NCBI RefSeq assembly: GCF_003589595.1
Contig: NW_020653726.1
Span: 16,417,486 to 16,481,485, forward strand
DNA: 64,000 bases
Reading direction: 5' to 3'
From: Hyposmocoma kahamanoa
Taxonomy: Eukaryota; Arthropoda; Insecta; Lepidoptera; Cosmopterigidae
Shown: positions 43,109 to 54,080 of the stretch, piece by piece
Layout of the letters: each line of letters begins with the position of its first letter
Position numbering within the stretch: position 1 is the stretch's first letter
Position numbers and translations under genes: made by a program
The notes under the pieces: generated by a model
What the model was told of the DNA's origin: nothing
The model's input: the letters and a program-made list of their open reading frames with translations, nothing else
Databases searched by the model: none

Positions 43109-43716
43109 CCGCTCACGCGATACATCCAGCCGTAGACGCATACCACACCTAGAGGTGCCGGTGATCATTTTATACCGATTTATCGGATATTGAAGTTATA
43201 ACAGGTAAAAGAACTAATATAAATTGCTATTTCGGTAACTACTCTAGCAAACCATAAAGTTTTTGATGCGTGCGTCTGTCATTTAAAAAAAATAAACAAC
43301 TTCAAAAATACGTCACGACAATCGTGTGTGTTATTGTTTGGGCTGGTGATTTCGGTGTTTATTTATTGAAAACATACCGTAAGTAGCGTTTTTTAAGTTT
43401 ACCCTGAATATAAATGTTTATAAACTATAATTTAAGGAGTAATTTCATGGTAAACGTTAGAACCACTCAAACGTAATATTATCATATTTATCCAAGTACA
43501 CCAAAAATTTAATTAGTGCTTTTTAAGTGCAGGATTTGCGGTGTATTACTGCATTTTATTTGAGATGTTTTTGTTGGTAGTACGGAGGGTATTTATTTAG
43601 CAATGCAGAATAATAATTTCTATTTATAAAAACTTGTATTTAAGCTGAATGCTTTTCTAATTTGCGAAACAAAATAGCCGCCATTTTGCGGTAGGAGGAG
43701 CGCATCGCGTGAGCGG
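43109..43716. mobile_element. TIR element R (608 bp) with TTAG flanks
   Basis: The left end CCGCTCACGCGATACATCC and the reverse-complemented right end CCGCTCACGCGATGCGCTCC match over the first 14 bases. TTAG occurs immediately outside both ends (43,105-43,108 and 43,717-43,720). The AT-rich interior has no transposase frame. Probably a non-autonomous DNA transposon; TTA would fit a PIF/Harbinger-type site, but TTAG could be a 4-bp duplication. Confidence 0.6.
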
Positions 43717-43720
43717 TTAG

Positions 43721-44311
43721 ACACAGGTTACTACCTACTTCGAGGTGGTAGTTTCGCCGCATTCAAACTCACTGTTGTACAAAACCTTAGTTATCCGTAG
43801 TAAACCGCAGTTAGTATCCATGCAATGTAACATAATATTTCCATTTTTGTGTACAATAAATTATAATTATTAGTACGGGCCTAAGTTACTTAGGTAGTTA
43901 CTATTTGTTTATTTACGAAAATAATAATAGCCTGCAATCGCTTGCATTATAATTTACTTCCTCTTTGCGTGCCTTTATTGAAATGCGAAATCGATTGTTT
44001 CACGTTAGATATTTATTAGAAAATATACATTACATCATATGAAAGGTCACGTCTATTGTTTGAAACATATTTATTTTTATATATGATAGTCTTACAAATC
44101 TATAATAATGACAGGTTTTTTTATCAAGAAATTGTTTTTATAATATTATTATTATTACACAACCTAATTCTATATTTAAAGATTATAAGGTTTTCGTATG
44201 GCTTCCAGTTTACTATTATCACTCATATTTTCTCGTAGTCTCGTTGCTTTCAGTAAGATGTAATTATCAGACCTGTGTCAAATATTAAGTATTTTACTAA
44301 AGATTGTTTAT
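43721..44311. other. No recognised feature
   Basis: AT-rich. The 60-codon plus frame at 44,056-44,238 is hydrophobic and tyrosine/isoleucine-rich, as expected from TA-rich sequence. Confidence 0.4.
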
Positions 44312-44753
44312 AACCGACTTCAAAAAAAAGAGGAGGTTATCAATTCGGCTGTATGTTTTTTATGTATGTATGTTACGCGATAACTCCGGTATTTGTGAAT
44401 CGATTTTCATGATTCTTTTTTTGTTGGAAAGAGAGTACCTCCATAGTGGTCCCATTTTATTTTGAAGAAAATCATCCACCTTTGGGTGGCTGATCACGCA
44501 TGAACATTCATTTTTATAAACAGCACCTAAATTTTACTTAAGGAGCAATTAATTTAATAGTTGGTTTTGCTATTCTCCAATTCAAGGCGTTTTTCTCTCT
44601 CAATATACTTTGAGTAGTGAGGACCGATTTTTATTATCTCCTGTGTCAAGTCCTGTATAGTGGCGAACTGGGGGATATTACAATAAAACTTCGCAAATAG
44701 ATATAATTCAACGTACTTTTGAGGTCGGTTTTTTTAGTACTCTGTACTGAGAT
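44312..44753 (+). mobile_element. Family B, full length
   Basis: This 442-bp copy starts AACCGACTTCAAAAAAAAGA and ends TTGAGGTCGGTTTTTTTAGT then ACTCTGTACTGAG. It is the plus-strand counterpart of 18,375-18,813 and contains the shared words GTGGCTGATCACGCATGAAC and CAATTCAAGGCGTTTTTCTC. Confidence 0.7.
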
Positions 44754-44950
44754 TTTACGATCTTCCCTTCTGTCTTTAGTGATGTACCTTTAATTAATAA
44801 GTTTTGATATAAATACGTTTATGTGTATCAGGCAGCGAGCGAAGCTTTCTTGGGAGCTACTATAATCTACCGATATTTAAGTGTACGAATGAAATTTGAA
44901 AATTGCATGAACATGTAATTTTACCAAAATTTTGAATTATTCAAATTTTC

Positions 44951-45176
44951 GTAGCAGTAGAGCTCCATGTTAAAGAGTTTGTCCATATAATTTGAGTTGT
45001 ATCGTGTTTCGGTTTTGAAGGGAAGGGTGCTAGTGAAATTACAGACACATGGGACTTGTCAACCTGTGTCAGGTTGACGGGCGCAGTGGCAGTGCCTATC
45101 AGATCTTTTCAATTCAAAGATCTCGTTGATCTTGACTCACCATTTGTTTGTCCCGTCACTTGATATCATAAGAAAA
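44951..45176 (+). mobile_element. Family A copy
   Basis: GTAGCAGTAGAGCTCCATG, TTTCGGTTTTGAAGGGAAGG, GACGGGCGCAGTGGCAGTGC, TTGTCCCGTCACTTGATATC and a short A-rich end. Two internal deletions. Confidence 0.72.
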
Positions 45177-45875
45177 TCCTTAACACCTCATTCATTTCTT
45201 TTTCGCCTATGATTCCCTCCATTTTTTTCCGGCACAACATCTCAAATGCTTCCAATTGTTTTCCGTGTCTCCATATCTATGTAAAACCGGATATTAACAG
45301 TATTTCTGTGTATAGATTGCAATTTTACTGCTAGTCTATCAGGATGCTTAATGTCGTTATTAAAACACTATGTCTAGTATAGAACTGTAATTTATTTATG
45401 TGGGTCTCGTAAACAAACTTGAATGTAGATTAATCGCCTCTCGATCCGCAATGTCGGACCGGACAGCCGTGAAATTAAAGGAAATAAAACTTGCTCTGCG
45501 GTTTTTCTTTCGCAAATAATTTTATCATATGTTCATAGGCTCTATGATATATCTGCTTTAATTAGGTTTCAAGTTACATTTTATAAATCGTAGAGGTATC
45601 GATTGATGAACATTATGCCAACTTAATTTTTTGACCTGTTCTGTTTTTATTTTGTTTTATGTTTCTTTATTTTTTCACAAAATTCGTTTTTTGTTTTTTT
45701 TCGAATTTTATTTTTCACAAAATTCGGGGAGCATAATATTAGTAAACAAATAGTGTTCATTGCAAATATCGAAATATGTATAACGGACTTATGGTTTTGT
45801 GTCAAGTAAGAAAAGATAAGATAAATTTATTTCAATATAACTTAATCTAATACAATATATAGGAAATGAAACTAT
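45177..45875. other. AT-rich; 40-nt-spaced direct repeat
   Basis: TTTTTCACAAAATTCG occurs at 45,671-45,686 and 45,711-45,726. Otherwise unassigned. Confidence 0.45.
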
Positions 45876-45907
45876 TGCAAACCACCTTATTAATAAGGTG
45901 GTTTGCA
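45876..45907. repeat. 32-bp perfect palindrome, no spacer
   Basis: Starts TGCAAACCACCTTATT and is symmetric about 45,891/45,892, with each base pairing to its mirror. It lies 41 bp upstream of the family J copy and could form a cruciform. Confidence 0.85.
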
Positions 45908-45948
45908 TCAATATTAGACATAACTGGTTGAAGACTGTACCACCTCAG

Positions 45949-46080
45949 TCAACCGTGACCATGGGACCTGTAAAGGGCCCGAAACGTCGGTTTGTTTGAA
46001 AAAACAAATATACGCGATTTAAATCCGGAAAAATAGTTTCATTTCCTATGTGTAACAATCGCGAAAATCTAAGAACTCGA
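45949..46080 (+). repeat. Family J, best inverted copy
   Basis: GACCTGTAAAGGGCCCGAAA, CGGTTTGTTTGAAAAAACAA, AATCCGGAAAAATAGTTTC and GTAACAATCGCGAAAATCTA are the reverse complement of 7033-7183. Confidence 0.62.
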
Positions 46081-46422
46081 CTAATACAATATAGGTAAAA
46101 CAAATGTAGTATTTAATAATCTGCTGGAAATTTTAGAACTGGAATGATAATATGTAGGTTAGTACTTCTCCTTTTGAACGTGACAAGCTGTAGCAGAATA
46201 TCAAAGGCTGAGAAACACTCCGCGATTTTGCTGAGCTGCAAACCTTCAGATCTCCCACCTCTATTGTCTGTGTATAGTAGCTTATTTATTTATTGATTTG
46301 TTGAGATATTACGGTGTTATTTTGTTGCCCATGTAACTAACTATCACCGCGTTTAAATTACTGACCGACTTATTAAATCCATATGTACATGCCCATGTAA
46401 TATTTTTGAAAAAGAAACACGT
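46081..46422. other. No recognised feature
   Basis: Spacer between families J and C; AT-rich. Confidence 0.4.
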
Positions 46423-46667
46423 GGTAACCTATCACAAACTCGCATTATTTTTCGAAATAATCTTTGTTCGAATTTTCATTACACCGAAAACCGAATTGTA
46501 ACGAAATCGTTGTTTCAGGTTATGCTGGATGTTTATTAAAGACACGACTAGGTACGGTTAGGTTAGGTTAAGTTAGGTTTAAAAGAAAAAACATTTTCGA
46601 GATGTTATGAAAATTCGAGCATACGTTATTTCTGGAAAATGTCATTTCGGACTAGTGATAGGTAACC
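46423..46667. mobile_element. Element C (245 bp) with TIRs and TTAGG-like tract
   Basis: The ends GGTAACCTATCAC and, reverse-complemented, GGTTACCTATCAC differ at one base in 13. The interior holds GGTTAGGTTAGGTTAAGTTA (46,558-46,577). The second copy at 3161-3400 is inverted and about 80-85% similar by eye, and keeps the same tract. Confidence 0.68.
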
Positions 46668-46869
46668 GAAACACGTTGCACCTGGTTTAGTCTATCGAAG
46701 TGCATGTGACTTGTTAATTATTAAATGATATGTCTTCAATAGTGGTTTACCTAATGTTTGACTGGACACAGCGAAACTATATTTTATTTTGTACATGTCA
46801 GCTTCTATATAACCTGTGTCTTCACAAACAAATCAATTATTGTTATTATTATTTTATTTATTTTTCTCA

Positions 46870-47092
46870 GCCTGTGGGTTGGTTTGAACCACACTTTGTC
46901 GACCGAAATCAAGTCAATGCAGTACGACGTGTATCTATGTGGAGGGTGTGCAATAAGAGCCTACTTCGTTCTCTTCCATCTGCATGTCATCAGTAGAAGA
47001 AGGTTTACAACCCTAGGAAAACATGCGACTGACTTGAAAACCTTCTCCCTAGAGGAGACCCGTACCCAGCTGTGGGATGATGATCACAACAA
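46870..47092 (+). mobile_element. SINE G-like 3' half
   Basis: GAAGAAGGTTTACAACCCTA, GGAGACCCGTACCCAGCTGT and GGGATGATGATCAC match the tail of SINE G (GAAGAAGGTTCACAACCCTT, GGCGACCCGTGCCCAGCATT). The 88- and 113-codon frames through 46,730-47,099 are translations of this. Confidence 0.55.
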
Positions 47093-47870
47093 ATTTTAAA
47101 AACAAGTTTAATATAAATAGGACTTTGTATACAAAAATGGTATAATAGGATGAATCGCAATCATTGTCATTTACGTCGTGTAAATAATGGACCGGGACAG
47201 ATAGAGTGCTCAGGAAAGGTTTATGTCCAACAATGTGTGACGATGTGACCTCCTAAACATTGTCGCCTATCGCCTTGTTTCCGATTACGGGCCACTCGTT
47301 TTTAAATTTTGGATCGTTCTTTAATTCCTTTTTCTTTGCCATTCTGATTTTGTTTCGCTCCATCGCCACTCCCTGCTCCATCGCGGCAGCGTACAGTGTG
47401 TTTGTGTGTAATTTTGATTCCTTTACCAGTTGATCATGTACCAATTTTTATGCCAATCTGTAATACCGCATAACTCGGCCCTTTTGGGTAACCCTAACAC
47501 TAACGTGTCTGGACTGTTTATCTTAATTTGTAGTAAGGGAGTGGTTTATACTGTTTTACCTATTTTTATGTATACCTTTTTTCTTACAGTCTCTCTTTTC
47601 TCTTTCAATCTCATAACAAATTAATTCTATGCAAACCGAAGTATTCAATTTTTTGCCGTGAAACTGGTCAGGGCTCATTAGGGTTTACAACCTTTTCAAG
47701 CTTATTATTAGTTTATTAAATTCTACAGTTTTTAGACGGTATATAAATTTCATACAATGCACTATAACACATTATACATATGTACATATATAATACATAG
47801 AATATGCTTGTGATACATATTTATTAACGAAAATATGCTATACATATTATTATAATAAATTTGGATGATG
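47093..47870. other. Unrecognised; lysine-rich reverse frame 47,253-47,444
   Basis: The reverse 63-codon frame reads MVHDQLVKESKLHTNTLYAA then a lysine-rich MAKKKELKNDPKFKNEW run. It looks more protein-like than most frames here, but I know no family for it. It may be a scrap of a transposon accessory protein or a real exon. Confidence 0.35.
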
Positions 47871-48153
47871 AATACTTAACTAAGTGATAATACTTCTCTT
47901 TAACCAATTGCTTAAATTTATCAAGCGATTGGGCACGTCTTATACCTCCCGGTGGGTCGTTGTATAATCGAACTGCGTAGATCGAAAAATATTTACCCAG
48001 AGCTCTAAAAGATGCATGAGTACTTTCAACCTCAGGTTCTCCGATGATCGCAAGAAATGCGAGTATCGTAGAGGAAGTTAAAACGCTGTTTGACACTAAA
48101 CAGGAAAAGAGAGGTTGAATCGAACGTTTTTTATTAGATAAAGATATAAGCAT
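47871..48153 (-). pseudogene. LINE C-terminal scrap (VRLYNDPPGGIRR type)
   Basis: The minus frame contains AVRLYNDPPGGIRRAQSLDK and FKQLVKEKYYHL, the VRLYN.LP..I......FK..L pattern that ends many CR1/Jockey-type polyproteins. It starts at ATG 48,151-48,153 and has no RT core. Flanks are AT-rich. Confidence 0.5.
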
Positions 48154-48414
48154 TCTCGCGAAGGCATATTAGCAATCACTTGAATGAGTGAAGTACGAAA
48201 TAAAGAAAATAACATATTAAAATATGCTTGATATAAAAGTAAATCAGAACAATTTACTACCTTACTTATCTAGTTAAACGTAGAACATTTATATACGTAG
48301 ACGTGCAGTTCGAAGTATCGTGTCTTGTATATTTAAATGAAGTTGTTCGCAGATAGAACGACACGATTAACTGTGGTTCACGACTTGACGTTACGATGAC
48401 AGGCTGTCGTGACA

Positions 48415-49140
48415 ATGGGAAGAGCTAGAACGACAGTCGTCAGACGATAAATAAAACGTCACGATAAAAATGTGTTGACAGGTAATCGCAGCTTCAAACG
48501 ATTCTGTCGTGCAAATGACAAGGCTGCTGGCGTGAAGCGATAAATTGTCTTTACGATCTAGTGGGAATAGCTAGACACGACAGTCGCTCAACGATAAAAT
48601 AAACCGGGTGCGGTTCGTAATATTTAACAACAAATGACATATTTTTAGTCGATATAACGCTCAACAGATATAATTAATTTATGGTATACAGACATTTGAC
48701 ATATTCTTGCATAATATAAAGGTCACTGGGTATAATAGACGATTCATATAACAACTTTCTATCTAGTATACCGATGGCATAATGTCAATTTAATATAAAC
48801 ACTTCAGATATAACATCACTGCGCATAATGTATTATTAATGTAATTTCTGTGGTGTTTGCACCTTACAATGGTGAACGAACCGCATTTGTTTGCATTTGC
48901 TAGTTGGTTCGACCTCCTCTTGTGGTTAGTATATGACCAAGCTGCAGGAGCCGAGCGAGTGCAGCGAGCGTGCCGAGGCAGCGGCCGGCGAGTGCCAGAC
49001 CCGAATTTGTTCGCATTTGCTAGTTGGTTAGACCTCCTCTTGTGGGTTTAGGTTAGGTTAGTATATACAATTAAATATTCTGCTTATGGGAACAGGCTAG
49101 ACACGACAGTCGTCCGACGATAAATAAAACGTTACGACAT
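48415..49140. repeat. Three dispersed ~50-bp repeats with an ACGACAGTCGT dyad
   Basis: Copies at 48,415-48,466, 48,561-48,604 and 49,086-49,140 share TGGGAA.AGCTAGA.ACGACA and GTCG....ACGATAAATAAAAC. ACGACAGTCGT is a dyad. The first two are 146 bp apart, suggesting a decayed satellite or tandem array. Confidence 0.6.
48887..49070 (+). repeat. 41-bp direct repeats flanking a GC-rich patch
   Basis: GCATTTGCTAGTTGGTTCGA continuing CCTCCTCTTGTGG at 48,887-48,928 recurs almost unchanged at 49,006-49,046. Between them is CGAGCGAGTGCAGCGAGCGT and CGAGGCAGCGGCCGGCGAG, the GC-richest patch of the area. A TTAGGTTAGGTTAG tract follows at 49,048. The 64-codon frame across 48,857-49,051 shows the internal duplication (FAFASW.DLLLW twice). 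Confidence 0.65.
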
Positions 49141-50793
49141 AATGGGGACGCGCCCTAAGGCATCGCGCCCAGGAAGCGCATAAAATTTCCCTTTTGGTGC
49201 GCTAATCGTATGCTTCGGCGGAAACAACTGCCCGCTTTCTGGTCACCAGAGGCTTTAATTACCAGTACTGAAAAAAATGATTTCAATCAAGCAAGCCATC
49301 CAAAATTCTTGATCGAGTCAATCATAACCTGATTAAAATTCATAACTTAAAATAATTGTTGCTGCGATCATTGAACTTGATAGAAACATGTTGCACGATC
49401 ACCTTAAAAGACACCTAGTATCAAATAATAGTATTTTATGCAATCGTTGCATAATGAGGGTAGTTAAAGTCCAGCACCGTGTTTAGACCACTAGGCAAGT
49501 ACGATTTTTTAAGATCTAATTATGTAATAATTGCATACAATACATTTTCTACGAGTAAATAAAATTATGAAACGTTACCAATAATTAATGTATATTTCGT
49601 TAACAATCCATATCAACAAAAACGTAACAAAATTTCTTCAAATAAATTTTAACCCATTTATTAGGGTAGGCATACAGCGTCTTCATATATTTAGACGAAA
49701 GCTAAACAAACGCCACAAAACAAAAAACCAAGGGTATAGAATAGAACTGGCCAACTACCGCATATATTTTAAGCAATATTTTTTTTATAAAGATTTATGG
49801 CTCGGTCGCAAGACATTTAGCCAATTTAACTAATCAGTAAGCAGTATAGCGCTTGAGTAGCGTCCTAGTTGATATTTTAATTAACAAAAACTCGATGTTC
49901 TTTTTTGAAACTTATTATTATGATTTTGAGTACAGAACTTTAATAAATTTTTTCAGCTCCGTGGCGAGTACTATAGACAATAGAATTTTGATTCAGAACT
50001 AAAAATAGCGCCCTTATGATATAATGGTTTATGAAATTATAGTCGACGGATTAAAGTGCAGGAGTGGAAAAACACTTTTTTTTTTTCAATATTATGCCCA
50101 TAACATATATAAATTAGTGTAAAAGCTTTATTTGTAAGAATAGGCGTCAAAGTTCAAGGGGCTTATTACGGACATCACAATTTACGTACAAATAAATTTA
50201 GTTATACAATTTTGTAAATAATCATTTAGAAGTTTCATCTTTTCTCACATCAGAACTCTAGTTTTGTATTCGGGGAGAAAATGATTTTCGAAATTTCGGT
50301 AACCGGAGAACATACCTTTTCTTTTTGAAGTACGGTAAAAGCTTTTTGAGATATGATGTCGACTTTCCCAAGTATCCTCAACCCCTATTAGCCATCATGC
50401 TTGTGATTGGGACTGAAATAACACACACTGCAACTGACAACACTTCATGTATATCTAATAAAGTAGTCTCTAGTAGTGTTCCTTGGAGAACACCTGTGCC
50501 TATATTATCAAATAAAGCTTATCGTCTTTACATTGAGATTCAAAATGATCCTCACTTAGCATTTGTCCGGTTGTGCAAGTACATCCTGACGCTGCCATTA
50601 TGTAGTTTAACATTGCGTATGATTAATACAGTAGCCTTACACAAGCGGTTAGATATTTATTGTGTCTAATGAATTATGTATGCAATGCACACGCGAATTG
50701 ATATAACAATAAGTAGATAAATAGTATGATAGCCAACAATGTAATTTAAATGTCAGTTCAACAGAAACGCGTTGAATAATTATTCAAACTTGT
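49141..50793. other. No supported gene; 81- and 114-codon plus frames
   Basis: The frames at 49,588-49,833 (MYISLTIHINKNVTKFLQIN...) and 50,325-50,669 (MKYGKSFLRYDVDFPKYPQP...) start with ATG but have no recognisable domain, signal peptide or repeat match. The second is among the longest unexplained frames in the window, so a diverged exon is possible. Confidence 0.35.
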
Positions 50794-51057
50794 TTATTAA
50801 TAGATACGCTGCTACAAAATTATTTGGAAGAACTTTCCAAGCGCGTGATTTAGGTATGCCTATAGTATATTGTTAAGGAGAAGTTAGCTTATTGTAATAA
50901 ACATTCATGTCTGTATTGTATTGTAATTTTTAATCCGCGATAAAGAATTTAATTAATGGATTTATTAAATTTCTTGTTTGTTGGTTATTAATAAATACGC
51001 TACTACAAAATTGTTTGGAAGAACTTTCCAAGCGCGTGGTCTAAGCATGCCTAGATA
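50794..51057 (+). repeat. ~80-bp direct repeat, 190 bp apart
   Basis: TTATTAATAGATACGCTGCT with GAACTTTCCAAGCGCGTGAT at 50,794-50,874 recurs at 50,984-51,057 as TTATTAATAAATACGCTACT with GAACTTTCCAAGCGCGTGGT. About 88% identical by eye. It immediately precedes the solo LTR candidate. Confidence 0.65.
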
Positions 51058-51128
51058 GTTTTGAGAGAAAATTATGAATTAAGCACCAAAGCGGCTTGTT
51101 GTTCATTACCTTATTCTAGTATACATTC

Positions 51129-51379
51129 TGTTGGGACCCGGCTGAATCCGTCTTAAATACGACCAGACTTTACTTCGGTATCCTTCTTTTCTTCAATAAA
51201 ACTCGGCATACATAACGTAAATCTTTCGGTTTATTGGCACTTATGAAAGTGAACTGTATACATTTCCATAAAAACTTATTTGAACACCTAGTCTTTATGG
51301 CCGTCTGACTTACAAGTGGAATAATAAAACTCGAACAACAAATCGAATCGAAATATCGAATAAGAATAAGAGCGACTCA
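51129..51379. mobile_element. Probable solo LTR (251 bp)
   Basis: Starts TGTTGGGACCCGG and ends GAGCGACTCA, that is TG...CA. ACATTC lies immediately outside both ends (51,123-51,128 and 51,380-51,385), a 6-bp duplication (or 5 bp if the boundary is shifted). AATAAA polyadenylation-like words occur at 51,195 and 51,325. No internal gag/pol or second LTR is in the window, so it would be a recombination remnant. Superfamily unknown; strand undetermined. Confidence 0.55.
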
Positions 51380-51385
51380 ACATTC

Positions 51386-51656
51386 TCTTATATAATATAT
51401 GCCATACGGCATCTCCCACACCGTACCGGCCCTATTGATAAGGCCGCTCAGCCAATCAGAGCTCCTGAATTATTTACGTAATTCTACTCATATTTGTTTT
51501 GACTGACCAGGCTTTTTAATATGCGATAAAGGATATTTAAGTAATTAATTTAGTAACGTCATGTAACTTTGAAATTAAATTCCGAGAATAAACTCGCAAA
51601 AATCAGCTCTTTTCTAACTAAGTGAAAATACTAGATTTAAGGTAAGCACTTCACTT
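51386..51656. other. No recognised feature
   Basis: AT-rich apart from a GC-richer patch at 51,418-51,470; no gene. Confidence 0.4.
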
Positions 51657-52170
51657 CTTAGGGTGAGCCCAGACGTGAGAAACCATATGAGTTGAGTCGC
51701 GTTTTTTGAGTCGCTTAATTTACGCTAGTTTCGGTTTCTAATACAAGTCCGTTTGTGCCACGCGACGACACAAAATTAATTGTCTGCTGTATAGAACTTC
51801 AATCGCACTGTGTGACGTACTTGTGCGGGTGGAGCAAGAGGTGAGGTAAGGAAACATTTATTCGCATGTGGTAGTTTATAAATTGATCTGGATGTTCACA
51901 TGAGCTTTCATGTAGCGTATGAAACTGCCCATATTTTAATCTTTCCATATTTAGTGGATGTACCAAGATTGTTTTTCTTTTTATACATCATATAATGCTT
52001 TATAAATGCATGATTCATAACACTATATGACATAAAACCCCGTATAAATGCTTAAAAGCAAGTGAACAATATACTTTTTGGCGCCCTAAACGAATTTGAG
52101 TCGAACATAAACTACAAGTTTAAAAAAACTGGACTCAAAATGACGCTCGTCTGGCACCCACCTTTAAGCT
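51657..52170. mobile_element. Possible TIR element S
   Basis: TTAGGGTGAGCCCAGACGTG at 51,658 and the reverse complement of the sequence ending near 52,168 (TAAAGGTGGGTGCCAGACGA) resemble each other over about 18 bases. The interior has a GC-richer patch with CGCG words (51,690-51,830). Evidence is limited to the ends. Confidence 0.4.
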
Positions 52171-52963
52171 TATAGCTTTTGTCTAATTCTTTCTATCTAT
52201 GAGTTATATTTATAGAAATTCAGAAAAAGATAGACTTACGACGATTAGTGGAAAATATTCTCTGTTGGAACCTGAGTAAGATCTTACGACTTACACAGTT
52301 ATGATAAAAATGTCAGATATGTCAGTTAACGATGACAAGAACGATTTATAACCTTTTTGCCAAAGCCTGTCGTTGCGTTAACCAAATAAGACTCTATGAT
52401 GTTCGCAACTAAATACATTTTAGTCCATTATAAAAGAAAGTAAACAAGTTATTTTACTTATGTAATATATCTTTTTTTTTTATATTCTTTATATTTTATT
52501 TCAGGATTTTTGTCCCAAGTTTATTCAATTGTTACATAATTTACAGAATAAATGACAATGTTTTTATTATGGTTATTAAAAGTACAAAGTCAACAAACGA
52601 TGATTTACCATGTCATATAACATTCTCGTATGTTTTGATCGATTGCAGACATAATCCTTTTAAATTAACTAAAGTCTAAGCGATAAAATTTTAATTAAAT
52701 CATCAAAAATTGTCGTAGGTCTTCGTTTTTAAGATACTCCACCTACAAGTGGTGTACGCATTCAATTTTATAACAACATCCAAAATTCGGTCACATTCGG
52801 TTTTTTCATGAGATATCCCAAACGTGTTCAATGGATAATGTCCGGAACATAACCTAAATATTGTTACAGTACCTAGCCAACATAATTCACAATTAACAAA
52901 CCAGAGTAGAGCGGTGTGGCTGATTTACATACTCATTTACTCCGCCACTGGCTCAAAAAATTT
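52171..52963. other. No recognised feature
   Basis: AT-rich; nothing supported. Confidence 0.4.
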
Positions 52964-53150
52964 AGTAGCAGTAGAGCTCCTTGTGAAAGAGTTCGTCTGG
53001 AGAAGAAGAATGGGAACATTATTGTGTACGTGTTTTAAAGGGTACGGGTGCTAGAGAATTTACAGGTACAAGGAACTTGTCAACGGAATGTTGCACCGGG
53101 CGCAGCTACTGTGCCTCTTAAATCTTTGCGATTTAAAGTTCAGAGTTGCT
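52964..53150 (+). mobile_element. Family A, truncated at its 3' side
   Basis: AGTAGCAGTAGAGCTCCTTG, AGAGTTCGTCTGGAGAAG, GGGCGCAGCTACTGTGCCTC and TTTGCGATTTAAAGTTCAGA. It lacks the GACGAACAAG block and poly(A). Confidence 0.7.
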
Positions 53151-53813
53151 GTTGAGGAAGCTGTCTTCGCGATAATGTTTAGCTGAGGAGTTCTTAATTT
53201 TTTTTTTAAATATTCTATTTAAACACTCAGCGCGCTCAGTCTAATACTAGGGGCAAGTAGAGACAGGTTCAGGCTCATTTGTGAAAACCAAGGTATCATT
53301 CAGCGGTTCAACTTGTATAGTTATATACCATATACCTTTTTCCACAGACCTTTAGTAAAAATTCCAGCTGTTCTAACTGGGCATTTGTATGCTCTCTCTC
53401 TCTATGCGCCATGCTCTCTTTGGACTGATTCCAATAATTCAGTTTTAGCCATATCAAAGTTTGTTATAAAAAAAATACCACCGCAAATGATTCAAATGAA
53501 CTTGATTACATTAGTTACAAGCTATCAAGTTCTTACGATCCAGTCATTACGCCAAGTGGTGCAGTACGATGGTATCGCATAGTTGCGAAATGGATACATT
53601 GTCTGAAATACAATGCATTGCAACACCATGTGTATAGGCCTAATAGGACTAGATTAGGTTTGAAGAATTTATAACGGGTTCTCCCGTAACTGCAGGTAAA
53701 TAAGGTCCAAGTTTATCACGAATAGCCTTAACTGACGGAATAATATTATTGGTAGGGGTTGACTTAGAATTTACTTTAATATATTACGTATACTGTGCTA
53801 TAACATAATTTTC
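53151..53813. other. No gene supported; 89-codon frame at 53,313-53,582
   Basis: The plus frame begins MYSYIPYTFFHRPLVKIPAV and has no domain. No repeat partner is seen. Confidence 0.35.
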
Positions 53814-54080
53814 AGTAGCAGTGGAGCCCCTTGTGAAAGAGTTCATCCAGGGAAGTTCTGTCACCTTATCTATTTCTGTCGCTAAGCAGTTATGTAGGAT
53901 TACGGCGTTCTGGTTTTGAAGAGTAATAGTGCTGGTGAAATTATAGGCACATGGGTTGTCAACTTATCTGTACATCTCGGAGATTTGCGTCTTAAACCTC
54001 TGAGTGCCACTGCAATTGCTATGACAACAGGTGTTTCCCTTACCACCAGACACACGACATGTTCGTCCCATCCCGTCCCG
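53814..54080 (+). mobile_element. Family A, near full length without poly(A)
   Basis: AGTAGCAGTGGAGCCCCTTG, CATCCAGGGAAGTTCTGTCA, GCTGGTGAAATTATAGGCAC, CCAGACACACGACATGTTCG and CCCATCCCGTCCCGAATAC. The frame at 53,916-54,116 is its translation. Confidence 0.75.
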
